A stretch of 64,000 nt of DNA from Pseudarthrobacter sp. MM222 (GTDB lineage: Bacteria; Actinomycetota; Actinomycetes; Actinomycetales; Micrococcaceae), in contig NZ_OX352321.1 in the NCBI RefSeq assembly GCF_947090775.1, forward strand, positions 1,488,001 to 1,552,000, written 5' to 3'. A program made the position numbers and the translations under genes. Below are positions 62,946-64,000 of the stretch, one piece after another (the first letter of the stretch is position 1; each line of letters starts with the position of its first letter). The notes under the pieces are model-generated. The model ran no database searches and was not told the DNA's origin. It saw only the letters and a list, made by a program, of their open reading frames with translations.

Positions 62946-64000
62946 GGGTCGGCTGGGCTGCCCTGGCGGCGTGGGGTCCGTGCTGCCCGGAGACGTTCGC
63001 CGTCTGGGGGATGCTGCCGGCCGGGTACTGGGCTTCCTCGTCCCGGGGGTCATCGGGGGTGGGATTGCCGTTGAGATCACGGTGGCTGAAGCCGTGCGAG
63101 CCGGAAAAGCCGTGCCGGGCCTTAAAGAAGCGGATGCGGCCGGCGAGCCAGGCCCGGTACTCCTTAGAGGCATAGGAACCGCCGCCGTAGAGCCGACGGT
63201 ATTTCCCCGCGAGCTGGGGGTGCTCCCGTGCGATCCACTGCATGAACCATTCGCGCGTTCCTGGCTTGAGGTACAGGGCGCCGGCCGTGACCCCGGTGGC
63301 GCCGGCCGCCGCGAGGGAGCCGAACAGGGAATCCAGCGCCTCGTCACTGTCCGAGAGCCACGGCAGGATGGGCATGGCCATGACTCCGCAGGGGAGCCCC
63401 GCGTCCCGCAACCTGGAGATGAGCTTCAGCCGTGCCCGGGGCCCGGGCGTGCCGGGTTCCACGGCCTCGGCCAGGTGCTCGTCGGTCATGGCGAGCGAGA
63501 TGCCCACCCCCACGGGAACCTGGGCGGCGGCATGCTTCAGGAGCGGGATATCCCGGGAGAGCAGGGTGCCCTTGGTCAGGATGGACAGGGGAGTGCCGGA
63601 ATCGGCAAGGGCCCCGATGATGCCCGGCATCAGCTGGTAGCGGCCCTCGGCCCGCTGATAGGGATCGGTGTTGGTGCCGAGGGCAACGTGCTGGCGGCCC
63701 CAGGACGGTTTTGCGAGTTCCCGGCGCAGGACCTCCGGAGCGTTGATCTTGACTACCACCTGGCTGTCGAAATCCAGCCCGGCGTCGAAGTCCAGGTAGG
63801 TGTGGCTCTTGCGGGCAAAGCAGTAGACGCAGGCGTGGCTGCAGCCGCGGTAGGGGTTGATGGTCCACTCGAACGGCATCCGGGAACCGGCGACCACCTT
63901 GTTGAGCACCGATTTGGCGGTGACCTCATGGAAGGTGACCCCGGCAAACTCAGGCGTGGATACGGAACGCACCAGCCCCAGCAGCGGCAGGAGCGCATCG
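62938..64000 (-). CDS. Rv2578c-family radical SAM protein (5' end beyond the window)
   Basis: The visible part is about 354 residues and remains open to the right edge, where the sequence DALLPLLGLVRSVSTPEF matches the usual family N-terminus, so the true start lies outside. The radical SAM cluster motif is CSHACVYC. The regions GTNTDPYQRAEGRYQLM and LTKGTLLSRDIPLL follow. The family resembles spore photoproduct lyase-type proteins and has no established function in actinobacteria. The last codons lie inside the repeat array. Confidence 0.88.
   Translation of the reverse strand, partial: DALLPLLGLVRSVSTPEFAGVTFHEVTAKSVLNKVVAGSRMPFEWTINPYRGCSHACVYCFARKSHTYLDFDAGLDFDSQVVVKINAPEVLRRELAKPSWGRQHVALGTNTDPYQRAEGRYQLMPGIIGALADSGTPLSILTKGTLLSRDIPLLKHAAAQVPVGVGISLAMTDEHLAEAVEPGTPGPRARLKLISRLRDAGLPCGVMAMPILPWLSDSDEALDSLFGSLAAAGATGVTAGALYLKPGTREWFMQWIAREHPQLAGKYRRLYGGGSYASKEYRAWLAGRIRFFKARHGFSGSHGFSHRDLNGNPTPDDPRDEEAQYPAGSIPQTANVSGQHGPHAARAAQPTLF

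Overview
The window is a gene-dense, high-GC chromosomal segment with about 65 protein-coding genes on both strands and no rRNA or tRNA that I could find. Gene content and order point to an actinobacterium of the Micrococcaceae, most likely Arthrobacter or Pseudarthrobacter. The main evidence is a DUF222/HNH (13E12-type) gene, a DUF3046 gene beside recA, a ClgR-type regulator, a PriA-type HisA, LexA boxes of the actinobacterial CGAAC-N4-GTTCG form, an IF-3 and a bL20 with Ala-rich tails, and many genes that appear to be transcribed without a leader. It reads as core chromosome. The only patches that look accessory are the AT-richer VOC gene next to the DUF222/HNH gene (about 1.5-4.2 kb) and a broken DUF222 copy at 24.7 kb.

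Layout. 0-5.9 kb: two small membrane proteins, a NUDIX hydrolase, a VOC protein, the DUF222/HNH gene, a P-loop kinase-like protein and a DUF937 protein. 6.1-13.7 kb: ribF, the tryptophan-catabolic pair kynA-kynU, rpsO, pnp and an M16 zinc protease. 13.7-16 kb: a small conserved protein, an MFS transporter and a small dimeric-barrel protein. 16-22 kb: a molybdenum cofactor block with moaD and moaA on the minus strand, facing away from a membrane-anchored sulfite-oxidase-type enzyme followed by overlapping moeA, moaC, mog and moaE. 22-28.6 kb: dapB, a small membrane protein, a minus-strand polytopic acyltransferase-like protein, an SOS-controlled DUF222 remnant, a nitrilase-family hydrolase, dapA and RNase J. 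28.8-33.5 kb: ftsK, pgsA, cinA and clgR. 33.6-46.5 kb: a MarR regulator, DUF3046, recA-recX, miaB, miaA, dapF, a 16S-type methyltransferase, hflX with a long leader, a DinG-type helicase, lexA and a divergent LysM protein. 46.6-52.6 kb: hisC-hisB-hisH, a 52-residue membrane peptide, priA, an SseB-like protein and an MFS transporter. 52.7-56.5 kb: a DUF1844 protein and infC-rpmI-rplT-tRNA/rRNA methyltransferase. 56.6-64 kb: a GlsB/YeaQ protein, a CDF transporter, an MFS transporter, MutT, pntAA-pntAB-pntB, and a radical SAM gene that runs off the right end.

How the parts work together. Lysine/diaminopimelate synthesis (dapA, dapB, dapF), histidine synthesis, Moco synthesis plus a Moco enzyme, and tryptophan degradation to anthranilate are the metabolic themes. 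The SOS response is represented by lexA, recA, a probable division inhibitor and the DUF222 remnant, each with a LexA box visible upstream. RNA and translation functions include PNPase, RNase J, IF-3, L35, L20, S15, MiaA/MiaB and HflX.

The most notable regulatory pattern is a repeated start-site architecture. At about fifteen start codons a TANNNT -10 hexamer sits exactly 6 or 7 nt upstream with no leader in between, which predicts leaderless mRNAs. One of these starts is a six-codon mini-ORF at the head of a roughly 400-nt leader in front of hflX. I did not find a clearly new multi-gene system. The best leads are that hflX leader, the SOS-controlled DUF222 remnant, the AUU start of infC and a palindromic repeat array downstream of pntB.
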